Source of the DNA: CALDCK01 sp050618055
Lineage (GTDB): Bacteria > Myxococcota_A > UBA9160 > SMWR01
Assembly (NCBI GenBank): GCA_050618055.1
Contig: JBNLVK010000172.1
Location: forward strand, 1 to 64,000
Direction: 5' to 3'
DNA: 64,000 bases
Numbering within the stretch: position 1 is the stretch's first letter; every line of letters starts with the position of its first letter. The notes under the pieces were generated by a model, which worked only from the letters and a program-made list of their open reading frames with translations, had not been told where the DNA came from and ran no database searches. Below are positions 28,578-38,198 of the stretch, one piece after another. The translations under genes were made by a program, and so were the position numbers.

Positions 28578-29002
28578 CGCTCCGCGTCGGTCGTCTCGAT
28601 CACCTGCGCCATGACCGATTCCTCGAGCTTCTCGTGGTCGCGAAGCTCGCGGCGGAGCGCGGCCAGCGCGTCGACCAGGGCGTCGGAGGCGGAGGCGCGC
28701 GTGACGAGGCCGTACACGCCGTCCAGCAGCGCCGCGTGGTCGCGTTCGAGCCGGGCCAGGTCGGCGCGCACCGACTCGGCCAGGCCGTGGACGGCGGGGA
28801 AGACGACGCCCTCCTCCAGGTCGAAGTGGGAGCGCAGCGCGTCGCCGAAGCGGTCGAGCCAGCGCTCGATCTCGGCCGGGCTTCCGCCCGCGATCGCACC
28901 GTCGAGCCGGTCCGCGATCTCCCGCAGCTGCCGGTGCTGCTCCTCCATGCGGTGGAGCGCCCGATCCAGCCGGTGGCGCAGACCGGTCAACATGCCTTCC
29001 AT
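28574..29002 (-). CDS. Hemerythrin domain protein
   Basis: This is a 142-residue HHE cation-binding protein. Ligand candidates are EEQHRQLREIADRL, LRSHFDLEEGVVFPAVHGLA, LERDHAALLDGVY and LRDHEKLEESVMAQV, which keeps the full His/Glu pattern better than its convergent neighbour. Such proteins bind O2 or sense or repair NO damage through a diiron site. Its position beside a heme-globin kinase suggests a shared gas-stress theme; that link is inference. Confidence 0.88.
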   Translation of the reverse strand: MEGMLTGLRHRLDRALHRMEEQHRQLREIADRLDGAIAGGSPAEIERWLDRFGDALRSHFDLEEGVVFPAVHGLAESVRADLARLERDHAALLDGVYGLVTRASASDALVDALAALRRELRDHEKLEESVMAQVIETTDAER

Positions 29003-29104
29003 CCGGGACCTCCCGACCTCTGCTGCATTCTAACGCGCCGGCCGCTCGCAAGAGCGCGCCGCGGAGGCGTCGCGAACGGGCACGAGCAGCTGGCGCGATC
29101 TCGT

Positions 29105-30127
<1,023 letters not shown>

Positions 30128-30274
30128 GCCGGAGACTCCCGGATCCCCGCGGACCGGACGCGTCTACCCTGCAAGTTGTACAAACGTGGGCGACCCGCCC
30201 GACGGTGAGGCGGCGTGGGCGGCCGGGACGCCGGCAAGCGGTCTCTTCGCAGCTCATGTCGTGCTGTGGAACCG

Positions 30275-30290
30275 TGCGAGTGCCGTGCCA
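30275..30290 (-). promoter_or_regulatory. Sigma-54-like element upstream of the cation exchanger
   Basis: On the minus strand the sequence is TGGCACG-GCAC-TCGCA. The -24 half is a perfect TGGCACG and the -12 half has one mismatch from TTGCA. The implied start is near 30265, leaving a long leader of about 138 bases before the exchanger. It is back-to-back with the plus-strand element at 30304. Confidence 0.4.
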
Positions 30291-30303
30291 ACGCCGACTT
30301 CGC

Positions 30304-30319
30304 CGGCACGGCGCTTGCT
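30304..30319 (+). promoter_or_regulatory. Sigma-54-like promoter for the metallothionein-like gene
   Basis: CGGCACG-GCGC-TTGCT matches TGGCACG-N4-TTGCW at every position except the first. The implied start near 30330 leaves about 20 bases containing AGGAG before GTG 30352. Geometry and match make this the best sigma-54 candidate in the window. Confidence 0.6.
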
Positions 30320-30351
30320 GCCCTACGGGTTCGACCCACGAGGAGACCCGT

Positions 30352-30591
30352 GTGCAGCTCTCACGCTCGAAACGCTGCGGAAACCAGGCCTGCGGCTGCC
30401 GCCCGGTGTCCGCGCACGGCGACCACTGCAGCGCCTATTGCGCCAACGTGGATGCCCACGAAGCGGACGACGGCGCCTGCGCCTGCGACCACCGCGCCTG
30501 TGCCGAGGCACAGCGCGTCCCGGAGCAGGCAGACGGGAGCGTGAAGCCGGACGTGGTGACGTCGATCGGGCGCGGTCCGGGCGCCCGCTAG
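30352..30591 (+). CDS. Metallothionein-like cysteine-rich small protein
   Basis: This is a 79-residue protein starting at GTG 30352, with AGGAG 6 bases upstream. Eight cysteines and several histidines are spaced as CGNQACGC, HCSAYCANVDAHEADDGACA and CDHRAC. The middle YC..CA and the C-x-C-D/G-H-x-x-C end resemble bacterial SmtA-type metallothioneins, which sequester Zn, Cd or Cu. The last 28 residues are a non-cysteine tail. It is divergent from the CaCA exchanger, making a metal-homeostasis pair. A more distant zinc-finger relation is possible. Confidence 0.72.
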   Translation: MQLSRSKRCGNQACGCRPVSAHGDHCSAYCANVDAHEADDGACACDHRACAEAQRVPEQADGSVKPDVVTSIGRGPGAR

Positions 30592-30600
30592 GGCGTCGCG

Positions 30601-31764
30601 TCAGTGCGCCGACGCCAGCGACGCGTAGAGCGCCTCCACCAGGCCCGCGCTGCGCTCGTCGCCGGCCAGGCCCAGCTTCATCTGGTTCATCACGTAGCCG
30701 AAGCCCAGCCCGGCCTCCGGGTCGGCGAAGCCCAGCGAGCCGCCGGCGCCCGGGTGGCCGAAGGCGCCCTTGCCGGTGCCCGGCGGCAGTGAGCCGCGGA
30801 GCGTGAAGCCCAGGCCGAAGCGCATGGGCACCAGGATCACCTTGTCCGGACCCTCCACCTGGAGCGTGCGCGCCGCCTGCATCGTCTCTTCGCGCAGCAG
30901 CCGCACGCCGTCCACCTCGCCGATCATGGCGGCGTAGATGCGCGCCACGCCGCGCGCGCTGGCGATGCCGTTGGACGACGGCATCTCGGTGGCGTGGAGC
31001 GCGCGCGTGTTCCACATGTCGTCGTAGGCGAACAGGTTCGACGGGCCCGACAGCACGCGCCCGAGCCAGGTGTCCGGGCCCATGATCTTCTCGCGCAGCT
31101 CGATCTGCTTCGGGTCGGTGAGCGGCGGTGCCGGCAGCATGCGCGCGACCCGCGGCTCCTCGCGCTCGGGAAGGCCCACGAAGAAGTCGGCGTCCAGCGG
31201 ACCCGCCACCTCTTCGGCCAGGAAGGATCCGGCGGTCCTGCCGGTGACGCGGCGGATCACCTCGCCCAGGATCCAGCCGTAGGAGCGCGCGTGGTAGCCG
31301 TGGGCCGTGCCCGGCTCCCAGCCCGGGGCCTGCCGCGCGATGGCGTCGACCACCGGCTGCCAGGCGCACACCTCCTCGAGGGTGAGGTCGCCCTCCACCG
31401 CGGCCAGGCCGGCCTGGTGGGTCAGCACCTGGCGGACGGTGATGGCGCCCTTCCCGTTGGCGGCGAACTCGGGCCAGTAGCGCGCCACCGGCGCGTCGAG
31501 ATCGATCTCCCCGCGCTCGACCAGCCGGTGCACGCAGGCCGCCGTGACGCCCTTGGTGGTGGAGAAGACCAGGCAGATCGTGTCCGCCTGCCAGGGACGG
31601 CCCGTCTGCGGATCGGCCTCGCCCGCCCACAGGTCGACCACCGGCGTGCCGCGCCGGTAGACGCAGACCGACGCGCCCACCTCGCCGTGCTCCGCGAAGT
31701 TGCGGGCGAAGGCCTCGCGCACCGCCTCGAAGCCGGGCGCCACCTGGCCGTGGACGTCGGTCAC
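30601..31764 (-). CDS. Serine hydrolase, class C beta-lactamase/EstB family
   Basis: This 387-residue paralogue of the 6837-7994 hydrolase has catalytic FSTTKG, HGYHARSYGWILGEVIRR and the late GHPGAGGSLGFADPEAGLGF. There is no signal peptide. The GTG start at 31764 overlaps the oxidoreductase stop (GTGA), so the two are coupled. Pairing of this hydrolase type with a luciferase-like oxidoreductase occurs twice in the window, suggesting consecutive steps on an ester or lactone. The substrate is unknown. Confidence 0.9.
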   Translation of the reverse strand: MTDVHGQVAPGFEAVREAFARNFAEHGEVGASVCVYRRGTPVVDLWAGEADPQTGRPWQADTICLVFSTTKGVTAACVHRLVERGEIDLDAPVARYWPEFAANGKGAITVRQVLTHQAGLAAVEGDLTLEEVCAWQPVVDAIARQAPGWEPGTAHGYHARSYGWILGEVIRRVTGRTAGSFLAEEVAGPLDADFFVGLPEREEPRVARMLPAPPLTDPKQIELREKIMGPDTWLGRVLSGPSNLFAYDDMWNTRALHATEMPSSNGIASARGVARIYAAMIGEVDGVRLLREETMQAARTLQVEGPDKVILVPMRFGLGFTLRGSLPPGTGKGAFGHPGAGGSLGFADPEAGLGFGYVMNQMKLGLAGDERSAGLVEALYASLASAH

Positions 31765-32741
31765 GCCCCTTCCTTCAGGGCCGGCAGGACCCGGCTCGCC
31801 ACCAGCTCGAGACTCGGCCAGGCCAGCTCGGGCGGAAGGCCGCCGCACAGGGGCTGGAGGAGCAGCACGCCGTTGCTGCGCACGTAGTCGACGGCCTCGT
31901 CGGGGGTGAAGATGCGGTACGGACCCTGCTCGGCGCGCAATTCGTCGACATCGGCGGCCACCGACTTGCTGGCCGACTCGGAGGCGTGCATCCAGGCGGC
32001 GTACATGCGCGCGTCGTGCAGCAGGTGCGGGCCGATCTCGCGCCAGGCCCGGTCCGGATCCTCGGCGACGAAGGCGCTGGTGACCGTGCCCGCCGGCGGG
32101 TGCAGGAACATCCCGGGCGTAGTGCCGGCCTCCTCGCAGGCTTCGCGGTACAGGGCCTCGAGCCCCGGATCGCCGCCCTGGGTGATCATGCCCAGGCCGA
32201 GCCGCGCGGCGCGCCGCACCGCCGCCTTGCTGCTGCCGCCCATCAGCAGCAGCGGACCGCCCGGCGTGAACGGGGTCGGCGTGACGCGCGCCGGGCGTCC
32301 CTCGAACACGAAGGGCTCGCCGGAAAAGGCGCGGCGCAGCGTCTCGAGGCACAGCTCCATGCGCCGGCCGCGCCCCTTCATGTCGCGACCGAACTGGGCG
32401 TACTCCTCGGGGCGGTAGCCGATGGCGCAGACGTAGGAGACGCGGCCCCTGGACAGCACGTCGAGCACCGCCATCTGCTCGGCCAGCGCCACCGGGTCGT
32501 GCAGCGGCACCAGCAGGGCGGCCACCTGGATGGGCAGCGCCTGCGTGCGCGCGGCGATGGCCGACGCCAGCAGCAGCGGCGCCGGCAGGTAGCCGTCCTC
32601 CGAGCCGTGGTGCTCCGAGACGATGGCGGCGATGCAGCCGTTGCGCTCGCCCCACTCCGCCATCTCGACGGCGGCCGCGTAGAGGTCGGCGGCGGGAGCG
32701 CCGAAGGCGGGCGCGCGCAGGTCGAACCGCAGGCTGAACAT
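31761..32741 (-). CDS. LLM class flavin-dependent oxidoreductase
   Basis: This 326-residue luciferase-like TIM barrel has IVSEHHGSEDGYLPAPLLLA near the start, LDVLSRGRVSYVCAIGYRPE and LLLMGGSSKAAVRRAARLGLG, all standard flavin-barrel landmarks. It is probably FMNH2- or F420-dependent. It is coupled to the serine hydrolase downstream and divergent from a carboxymuconolactone decarboxylase-family gene 59 bases away. It may be a Baeyer-Villiger-like monooxygenase or a reductase; sequence alone does not tell. Confidence 0.9.
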   Translation of the reverse strand: MFSLRFDLRAPAFGAPAADLYAAAVEMAEWGERNGCIAAIVSEHHGSEDGYLPAPLLLASAIAARTQALPIQVAALLVPLHDPVALAEQMAVLDVLSRGRVSYVCAIGYRPEEYAQFGRDMKGRGRRMELCLETLRRAFSGEPFVFEGRPARVTPTPFTPGGPLLLMGGSSKAAVRRAARLGLGMITQGGDPGLEALYREACEEAGTTPGMFLHPPAGTVTSAFVAEDPDRAWREIGPHLLHDARMYAAWMHASESASKSVAADVDELRAEQGPYRIFTPDEAVDYVRSNGVLLLQPLCGGLPPELAWPSLELVASRVLPALKEGA

Positions 32742-32800
32742 GGGGCTGGTAGGATACGCGCCCCAACCCGGCTCCGACGCCCCTTTTCGTGGAGAACCCC

Positions 32801-33172
32801 ATGTCCGACTCCTCCCGCTTCGACCGCGGCATCGCCATGTTCCAGGAGGTCTACGGCGGCGACGTCCCGGCCCCGCCGAAGGGCGCCATGGATTTCTTCG
32901 ACCTGATGATCGAGCAGACCTTCGCCGAGCTGTGGACGCGCGAGGCGCTGTCGGTGCGCGACCGTCGGCTCGTGGTGATGGGCATCATCGCGGCGCTGGG
33001 CGAGCCCGACACCTTCAAGATCCAGGCGAAGGCGGCGCTGAAGAAGGGCGAGCTCACGCCCGAGCAGCTGCGCGAGGTGCTCATGCAGATCGCCCACTAC
33101 GCCGGGTACCCGCGCGCCGCGGCGCTGGTCGGCCCGGTGGAGGGCGCGATCGGCGAGGCGAAGTCGGACTGA
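32801..33172 (+). CDS. Carboxymuconolactone decarboxylase family protein
   Basis: This 123-residue CMD-fold protein keeps the helical core LSVRDRRLVVMGIIAALGEP, ELTPEQLREVLMQIAHYAGY and a C-terminal helix. It has no CxxC, so it belongs with the gamma-CMD-like branch rather than AhpD peroxidases. The ATG at 32801 follows GGAG. Beside a luciferase-like oxidoreductase and an esterase-type hydrolase it may open or decarboxylate a lactone; this is inference. Confidence 0.88.
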   Translation: MSDSSRFDRGIAMFQEVYGGDVPAPPKGAMDFFDLMIEQTFAELWTREALSVRDRRLVVMGIIAALGEPDTFKIQAKAALKKGELTPEQLREVLMQIAHYAGYPRAAALVGPVEGAIGEAKSD

Positions 33173-33179
33173 TCCCTGC

Positions 33180-36100
33180 CTAGTGCGACGCGACTGGGGC
33201 GCCCGACGCGGCCCCCCGTCCCCGCAGCCGCCGCCAGCGCTCGGCGATCCACTGGGTGGAGTCGTCGAGCACCAGGTAGAAGACCGGCACCACCAGCAGG
33301 GTGAGCAGCGTCGACGAGAACATGCCGGCGGCGGTCGCGACCGCCATCGGCTGGCGCGACTCGGAGCCCGGCCCCACGCCGATGGCGGCGGGCAGCACGC
33401 CGAAGATCATCGAGAAGGCCGTCATCAGCACCGGGCGCAGCCGCACCGGGGCCGCGCGGCGCATGGCCTCCACCTTGTCGAGCCCCTCGCGCCGCAGCTG
33501 GTTGGCGAAGTCGACCAGCAGGATCGAGTTCTTCGTCACCAGCCCGAACAGCAGGATGATCCCGATCAGGCTGAAGAGGTTGAGCGTCATGCCGAAGGCC
33601 AGCAGCGCACCGAGGGCGCCCACCATCGACAGCGGCAGGGCCAGCATCACGGTCAGCGGGTGCAGCAGGCTCTCGAACTGGGCCGCCAGCACCATGTAGA
33701 TCACCAGGATCGCGAGCCCCATGGCCAGCGTGAACTGCTGGATGCTCTCCAGGAAGGCGTCGGCGCTGCCGGAGAACGAGATGTTCACCTCTTCGGGCAG
33801 CAGCTGGTCGCCGAGCTGGCGGATCTGCTGGATGGCGGCGCCGGCCGGCAGGTCCTCCAGGTTCGCCGACACGGTCACGCTCCGCATGCGGTCGATGCGC
33901 GTGATCTTCGACGGCGCCGCGCCGGTCTCGATGTCGATCAGGTTGCGCAGCTCGATCACCTCGCCGTCGCGACCGCGCACGTACAGCCGCCCGATCGACG
34001 CCGGGTCGGTGCGCTCCTCCTCCTCCAGGCGCATGCGGATGTCGTAGCGGTGGCCGCCCGACTTGAACTTGCCGATGTCCATGCCGCCGATCGACGCCTG
34101 GACGACGCTGGCGATCGCCTCGGCGCTGATGCCCATCGATGCGGCCTTCTCCCGGTCCGGCACCACGCGCACCTCGGGCAGGCCCAGCTTCAGGCTCTTG
34201 GTGATGTCGACGAAGCCGGGCCGGCTCTCCAGCGCGCGGATGAACTGGTCCGAGATGGAGTCGAGCTCGGTCAGCGCCACGTTGCCGCGCAGGTTGAACT
34301 CGAGCTCGCCCTGGCCGCCGCCGCCCATGAACTGGGACGGGTCCATCACGCGCGAGGTGAGGCCCGGGATGTTGCCGAAGGCCACCCGCGCCGCCTTCAT
34401 CAGGTCCTGCACGCTGCGTTCGCGCTCGGCGTGGGGGACCAGGATCGCCACCATCACGCCGTTGTTCACGGCGCCCGGTCCGTCCGGACCCGAGACGCCG
34501 ACGCCGGCGAACAGCCCGTGCACCTCGGGCTGGGCGAGCATCCACTTCTCGGCCTGGTTCAGGCGGTCGAGCATGCCGTCCAGGTTGGTTCCCGGCGGCG
34601 TCTCCAGCATGGCGAACAGCCGCCCCTCGTCCGAGGGCGGGAAGAACTCGGCGCCCAGCCGCGCGCCGAACAGCATCGCCACCACGAACGAGATGCTGGC
34701 GAGCACCATCACCGCCGCGCGGTGGGAGAGCGCCCAGTCGAGCACGGCGCGGTAGCGGGCCTCCAGGGCCGCAAGCCAGCGCTCCAGCGTGTGGTAGACG
34801 CCGCCGTGCTCGTGCTCCTCGGGCGGAGGCATGCGCGCCGCCAGCATGGGCGTGAGGGTCAGCGCCACGAACAGCGAGAACATCACCGCCGCGGCGACCG
34901 TGATGCCGAACTCGCCCAGGAAGCTGCCCACAAGGCCCTTCACGAACACCACCGGCAGGAACACCACGGCGATGGAGAGGGTGGCGGCGGTGGCGGCGAA
35001 GGCGATCTCGCGGGTGCCGTTGGAGGCGGCGGTCATCGGGTCGTCGCCCGACTCGCGGTGGCGCTCGATGTTCTCGAGCACGACGATGGCGTCGTCGATG
35101 ACCACGCCGACGGCCAGCGCCAGCGCCAGCAGCGTCATGATGTTGAGCGTGGCGTCGAACATCCACATCACGCCGAAGCTGGCGACGATCGACAGCGGGA
35201 TCGCCGCCGCCACGATCAGCGTCGGGCGGGTGCGGCGCAGGAAGACGAACACCACCAGCGTCGCCAGGAACGCGCCGAAGATCAGCGCGAACTGGGTCTC
35301 GGCCACCGACTCCCGGATGGAGTCGGAGAAGTCCATGATCTGCTCCCACGGAGGCAGCTCGATGCCGCCGGGCAGGATCGTCTTCAGCTCCTCGGTGCGC
35401 TCGCGCACCTCGTCGGCGATGGCCACCGTGTTGGCCTGGCTCTGCTTCAGGATGCCGAGCCCGGCGCCCGGCTCGCCGTTGAAGCGGGCCAGGAAGCGGT
35501 AGTCCTCGGCGCCGTCCTCGACCCGCGCCACGTCGCGCAGGCGCACGTCGGCGCCGTCCACGTTGGCCACGATCAGCTCGCCCAGCTCGGCGACCGTCTC
35601 GTACTCGGCCGCCGTCTTCAGCGAGTACTCGATCTGGCGGCTCTCGAGCCGACCGCCCGGCCGCTCGACGTGCTCGCGACCCATGGCCGCGATGATGTCG
35701 TTGGTCGACAGGCCGCGGGCGCGCAGCGCCTCGCCGTCCACCCACACCCGGATCGCCCGCTCGCGCCGGCCGAAGATCTCGGTGGAGGCCACGCCGTCCA
35801 CCGTCTCGATGAAGGGCTTCATCGTGTACTTGACGTACTCGGTGACCTCCACCGCCGGCCGGTTCGAGCTGAGCGGGATCCACAGGATCGGCCGGTTCGA
35901 CATGTTGAGCTTGTCGACGACCGCCGGCTCCATCTCCTTCGGCAGCTCGAAGCGCGCGCGGGACACCTTGTCGCGCACGTCCTGCGCCGCCTGGTCGAGG
36001 TCGCGCTCCAGCTCGAACTCGGCCACCACCTGGGCGACGCCCTGGAAGGTGGTGGAGCGCAGGCTGCGCAGTCCGCCGATGGTGTTGATGTGCTCCTCGA

Positions 36101-36293
36101 GCACCTCGGTGACGTCCTCTTCCATCACCTCCGGCGCCGCGCCCTCGAGCTGCGCGGTCACCGTCACCACCGGGAACTCCATGGCCGGGAACTGGTCGAT
36201 GCCCAGGTTCGCGTAGCCCAGGCCGCCGAAGACCAGCAGCGAGAGCGTGAGCATCAGGGTCAGGATCGGCCGCTTGATGCAGAGATCGATCAC
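33180..36293 (-). CDS. RND efflux pump inner-membrane permease
   Basis: This is a 1037-residue AcrB/MdtB-type HAE1 permease. After the first helix (LTLMLTLSLLVFGGLGYANL) come two large periplasmic loops. The proton-relay pair Asp-Asp is in VGVVIDDAIVVLENIERH of helix 4, and a repeated second half begins near TMVLASISFVVAML-like hydrophobics. Length is normal. It exports hydrophobic compounds together with the adaptor encoded upstream. The GTG start at 36293 overlaps the adaptor stop (GTGA). No outer-membrane TolC gene is adjacent. Confidence 0.96.
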   Translation of the reverse strand: MIDLCIKRPILTLMLTLSLLVFGGLGYANLGIDQFPAMEFPVVTVTAQLEGAAPEVMEEDVTEVLEEHINTIGGLRSLRSTTFQGVAQVVAEFELERDLDQAAQDVRDKVSRARFELPKEMEPAVVDKLNMSNRPILWIPLSSNRPAVEVTEYVKYTMKPFIETVDGVASTEIFGRRERAIRVWVDGEALRARGLSTNDIIAAMGREHVERPGGRLESRQIEYSLKTAAEYETVAELGELIVANVDGADVRLRDVARVEDGAEDYRFLARFNGEPGAGLGILKQSQANTVAIADEVRERTEELKTILPGGIELPPWEQIMDFSDSIRESVAETQFALIFGAFLATLVVFVFLRRTRPTLIVAAAIPLSIVASFGVMWMFDATLNIMTLLALALAVGVVIDDAIVVLENIERHRESGDDPMTAASNGTREIAFAATAATLSIAVVFLPVVFVKGLVGSFLGEFGITVAAAVMFSLFVALTLTPMLAARMPPPEEHEHGGVYHTLERWLAALEARYRAVLDWALSHRAAVMVLASISFVVAMLFGARLGAEFFPPSDEGRLFAMLETPPGTNLDGMLDRLNQAEKWMLAQPEVHGLFAGVGVSGPDGPGAVNNGVMVAILVPHAERERSVQDLMKAARVAFGNIPGLTSRVMDPSQFMGGGGQGELEFNLRGNVALTELDSISDQFIRALESRPGFVDITKSLKLGLPEVRVVPDREKAASMGISAEAIASVVQASIGGMDIGKFKSGGHRYDIRMRLEEEERTDPASIGRLYVRGRDGEVIELRNLIDIETGAAPSKITRIDRMRSVTVSANLEDLPAGAAIQQIRQLGDQLLPEEVNISFSGSADAFLESIQQFTLAMGLAILVIYMVLAAQFESLLHPLTVMLALPLSMVGALGALLAFGMTLNLFSLIGIILLFGLVTKNSILLVDFANQLRREGLDKVEAMRRAAPVRLRPVLMTAFSMIFGVLPAAIGVGPGSESRQPMAVATAAGMFSSTLLTLLVVPVFYLVLDDSTQWIAERWRRLRGRGAASGAPVASH

Positions 36294-37426
36294 TGGGCGG
36301 CCACTCCGTTCTCCAGCGAGGCGGCGTCACCCGGGGCCGCGTCCTTCGCGAGCAGCGAGCCGTCCGGGTTGCGGGCCACCACCACGCTGCCCTCGATCAG
36401 GTCCTCGTGGCCGCGCGCCACTACCCGGTCGCCCGGGTACAGGCCGCGCAGCACCTCGACCGCGCCGTCGCGCACCGTGCCCGTGTCCACCAGGATGCGC
36501 GTCACGCGCTTGTTGTCGCCCACCTTGAACACGACCGCGCCGTCGGCGCGCTGGAGCAGCGCCTCCTGCGGGACCATGACGACGCCCTCGCGCTTCGAGA
36601 TGCCCAGGTTGGCCCGCGCGAACAGGCCCGGGCGCAGGCGGTGGTCCGGGTTGGGCACCAGCGCGCGGACGCGCAGCGTGCGCGTGCGCCGGTCGATGGT
36701 GGGAGAAACGATGTGCACGGTGGCGTCGAAGACCTCGTCCGGATACGGCGAGACCGTCACCTCGATGGGAATGCCCACGCGCACCCGGGCCGTGTCCTCC
36801 TCGGGCAGGGTGAACTCGACCTCCACCGGATCCAGCGACACCAGCTCGAAGAGGGGCTGGCCGACGTTCACGAACTCGCCGGGCTGCACGTAGCGCTGCG
36901 CGATCTGGCCGGCGAAGCGCGCCGTCACCGTGGCGTCGCGCAGGGCGCGTTCGGCCGTGCCCAGGTCGGCCTTCGCCACCGACAGGCGCGACAGCGCCGC
37001 CTGGAGCGCCGTCTCGGCCGCGTCGAGCTGGGTCTCCGACGCCACGTTGCGCTCCTTCAGCGCGCGCATGCGCTCGACCTCGCGCTTCTGCTCGGCCAGC
37101 GCGGCACGCGCCTCGGCCACCCGCGCGCGGGCGCGATCCAGGTCCAGATGCCGGCGCTCCGGGTCGATCTCGACCACCACGCCGTCCTCCTCGACCGCCT
37201 CGCCCTCGTCGAGGATGCGCGTCACCTCGCCGGCCACCTGCGCGGCCACGTCGGCGCGGTTGCGCGCCAGCAGCTCGCCGGACGCCTCGATGCGTTCCTC
37301 GAGGTCGCGCACGTAGACCTCGGTGATGTAGACCGGCTTGCCGGTCGCCTCGACGGTGGCCTCCTCCTCGCCGCAGGCGACGAGGGCCAGCGCGGCGGCG
37401 AGCAGGAGCAGGATGGTGCGGGTCAT
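36290..37426 (-). CDS. RND efflux periplasmic adaptor (membrane fusion protein)
   Basis: This 378-residue adaptor lipoprotein has signal and lipobox LALVAC. The lipoyl half (GELLARNRADVAAQVAGEVT), an alpha-hairpin of about 70 residues, the second lipoyl half (ATVTARFAGQIAQRYVQPGE) and a beta-barrel follow. It bridges permease and outer-membrane channel. I prefer ATG 37426, with GAGG 6 bases upstream. An alternative ATG at 37438 would overlap the TetR stop as ATGA. The operon order is regulator, adaptor, permease. Confidence 0.95.
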   Translation of the reverse strand: MTRTILLLLAAALALVACGEEEATVEATGKPVYITEVYVRDLEERIEASGELLARNRADVAAQVAGEVTRILDEGEAVEEDGVVVEIDPERRHLDLDRARARVAEARAALAEQKREVERMRALKERNVASETQLDAAETALQAALSRLSVAKADLGTAERALRDATVTARFAGQIAQRYVQPGEFVNVGQPLFELVSLDPVEVEFTLPEEDTARVRVGIPIEVTVSPYPDEVFDATVHIVSPTIDRRTRTLRVRALVPNPDHRLRPGLFARANLGISKREGVVMVPQEALLQRADGAVVFKVGDNKRVTRILVDTGTVRDGAVEVLRGLYPGDRVVARGHEDLIEGSVVVARNPDGSLLAKDAAPGDAASLENGVAAQ

Positions 37427-37434
37427 GGGGTTCC

Positions 37435-38082
37435 TCATCGGGGCAGGGCTCCGCGACGCAGCAGACCGCCTTCCATCATCTGGAAGGCGAGCTCGATCAT
37501 CTGGTCGGAGAAGGGGTACTCGGGGCGGGTGAGGCGCAGGGAGATCAGGCCGTGCAGCATCGCCCAGGTCGTCTCGTAGGCGGCGTCGATGTCGCGGGTG
37601 GCCAGCGTGCCCTCGCGGGCGAGCTGCTCGAGGGCGTCCTTCACCATCTCGCGCGCCGACTCGGCGGAAGGGATCGAGCCGGGCTCGAGCCCGGGCAGCG
37701 ACAGCAGCCGGTAGTGCTCCGGGTTCTCGAGCGCGAACTCCAGGAAGGCGCGGGCGACGTCGTTCAGGTAGCGGGCCGCGTCGCCGCCGCGCGGGATCGA
37801 CAGCATCACCTCGTGCACCTCGCGGAAGCGCTCATCGACCACCGCGGCCACCAGCCCCGCCTTGTCGCCGAAGTGGTGGTAGATGGTGGGCGCGGTGTAG
37901 CCGCAGCGCCGGCCGAGCTTGCGGATCGACATGCCCTCGATGCCCGACTCCAGCAGCAGCGCCTGGGCCGCCTCCAGGATGGCGGCGCGGGAATCCCGTC
38001 CGCGCCCGCCGGCGCCGGAGACATCGGTGCCGCGGGCGCGCGGCTTGCCGCGCACCGGGGAAGGGGTCGAGGATGTGGTCAT
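37435..38082 (-). CDS. TetR/AcrR-family transcriptional repressor of the RND operon
   Basis: This is a 215-residue regulator. After a basic, flexible stretch of about 30 residues, the helix-turn-helix is IEGMSIRKLGRRCGYTAPTI followed by YHHFGDKAGL, the classic TetR recognition helix. The C-terminal ligand-binding domain contains FLEFALENPEHYRLL and a dimerising WAMLHGLISLRL helix. It is the first gene of the efflux operon and has a repeated GCTATA-type operator just upstream, so autoregulation with release by pump substrates is likely. Confidence 0.95.
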   Translation of the reverse strand: MTTSSTPSPVRGKPRARGTDVSGAGGRGRDSRAAILEAAQALLLESGIEGMSIRKLGRRCGYTAPTIYHHFGDKAGLVAAVVDERFREVHEVMLSIPRGGDAARYLNDVARAFLEFALENPEHYRLLSLPGLEPGSIPSAESAREMVKDALEQLAREGTLATRDIDAAYETTWAMLHGLISLRLTRPEYPFSDQMIELAFQMMEGGLLRRGALPR

Positions 38083-38089
38083 GGGAATC

Positions 38090-38128
38090 GCTATAACGTC
38101 GCTATAGCGGGCGTAACGGTGTTATAGC
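38090..38128. promoter_or_regulatory. TetR operator cluster
   Basis: Three related sites lie within 39 bases directly upstream of the TetR start: GCTATAAC (38090-38097), the perfect palindrome CGCTATAGCG (38100-38109) and GTTATAGC (38121-38128). The outer two are reverse complements, giving a large dyad around the centre. AT-rich repeats like this in such GC-rich DNA, next to a tetR-efflux operon, are very likely the repressor's binding sites. Confidence 0.8.
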
Positions 38129-38198
38129 CCAGCATCTTGAGCGCTTCCAAGCGGGCCAGAAATGCGTAACATGGACGCCCACTTGGAGGGGTGGAAGC

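Noticed and set aside
29040..29070. Minus-strand sigma-54-like element before the second hemerythrin gene
   Set aside because: The best alignments are off by one base in the -24 to -12 spacing and lack TGGCAC.
30176..30183. TTGTACAA palindrome upstream of the cation exchanger
   Set aside because: Eight-base palindromes occur by chance; no second copy or regulator gene supports it.
30325..30345. TTCGA-containing loop resembling a tRNA T-arm
   Set aside because: The flanking bases do not form a 5-base T stem and no anticodon or acceptor stem is present.
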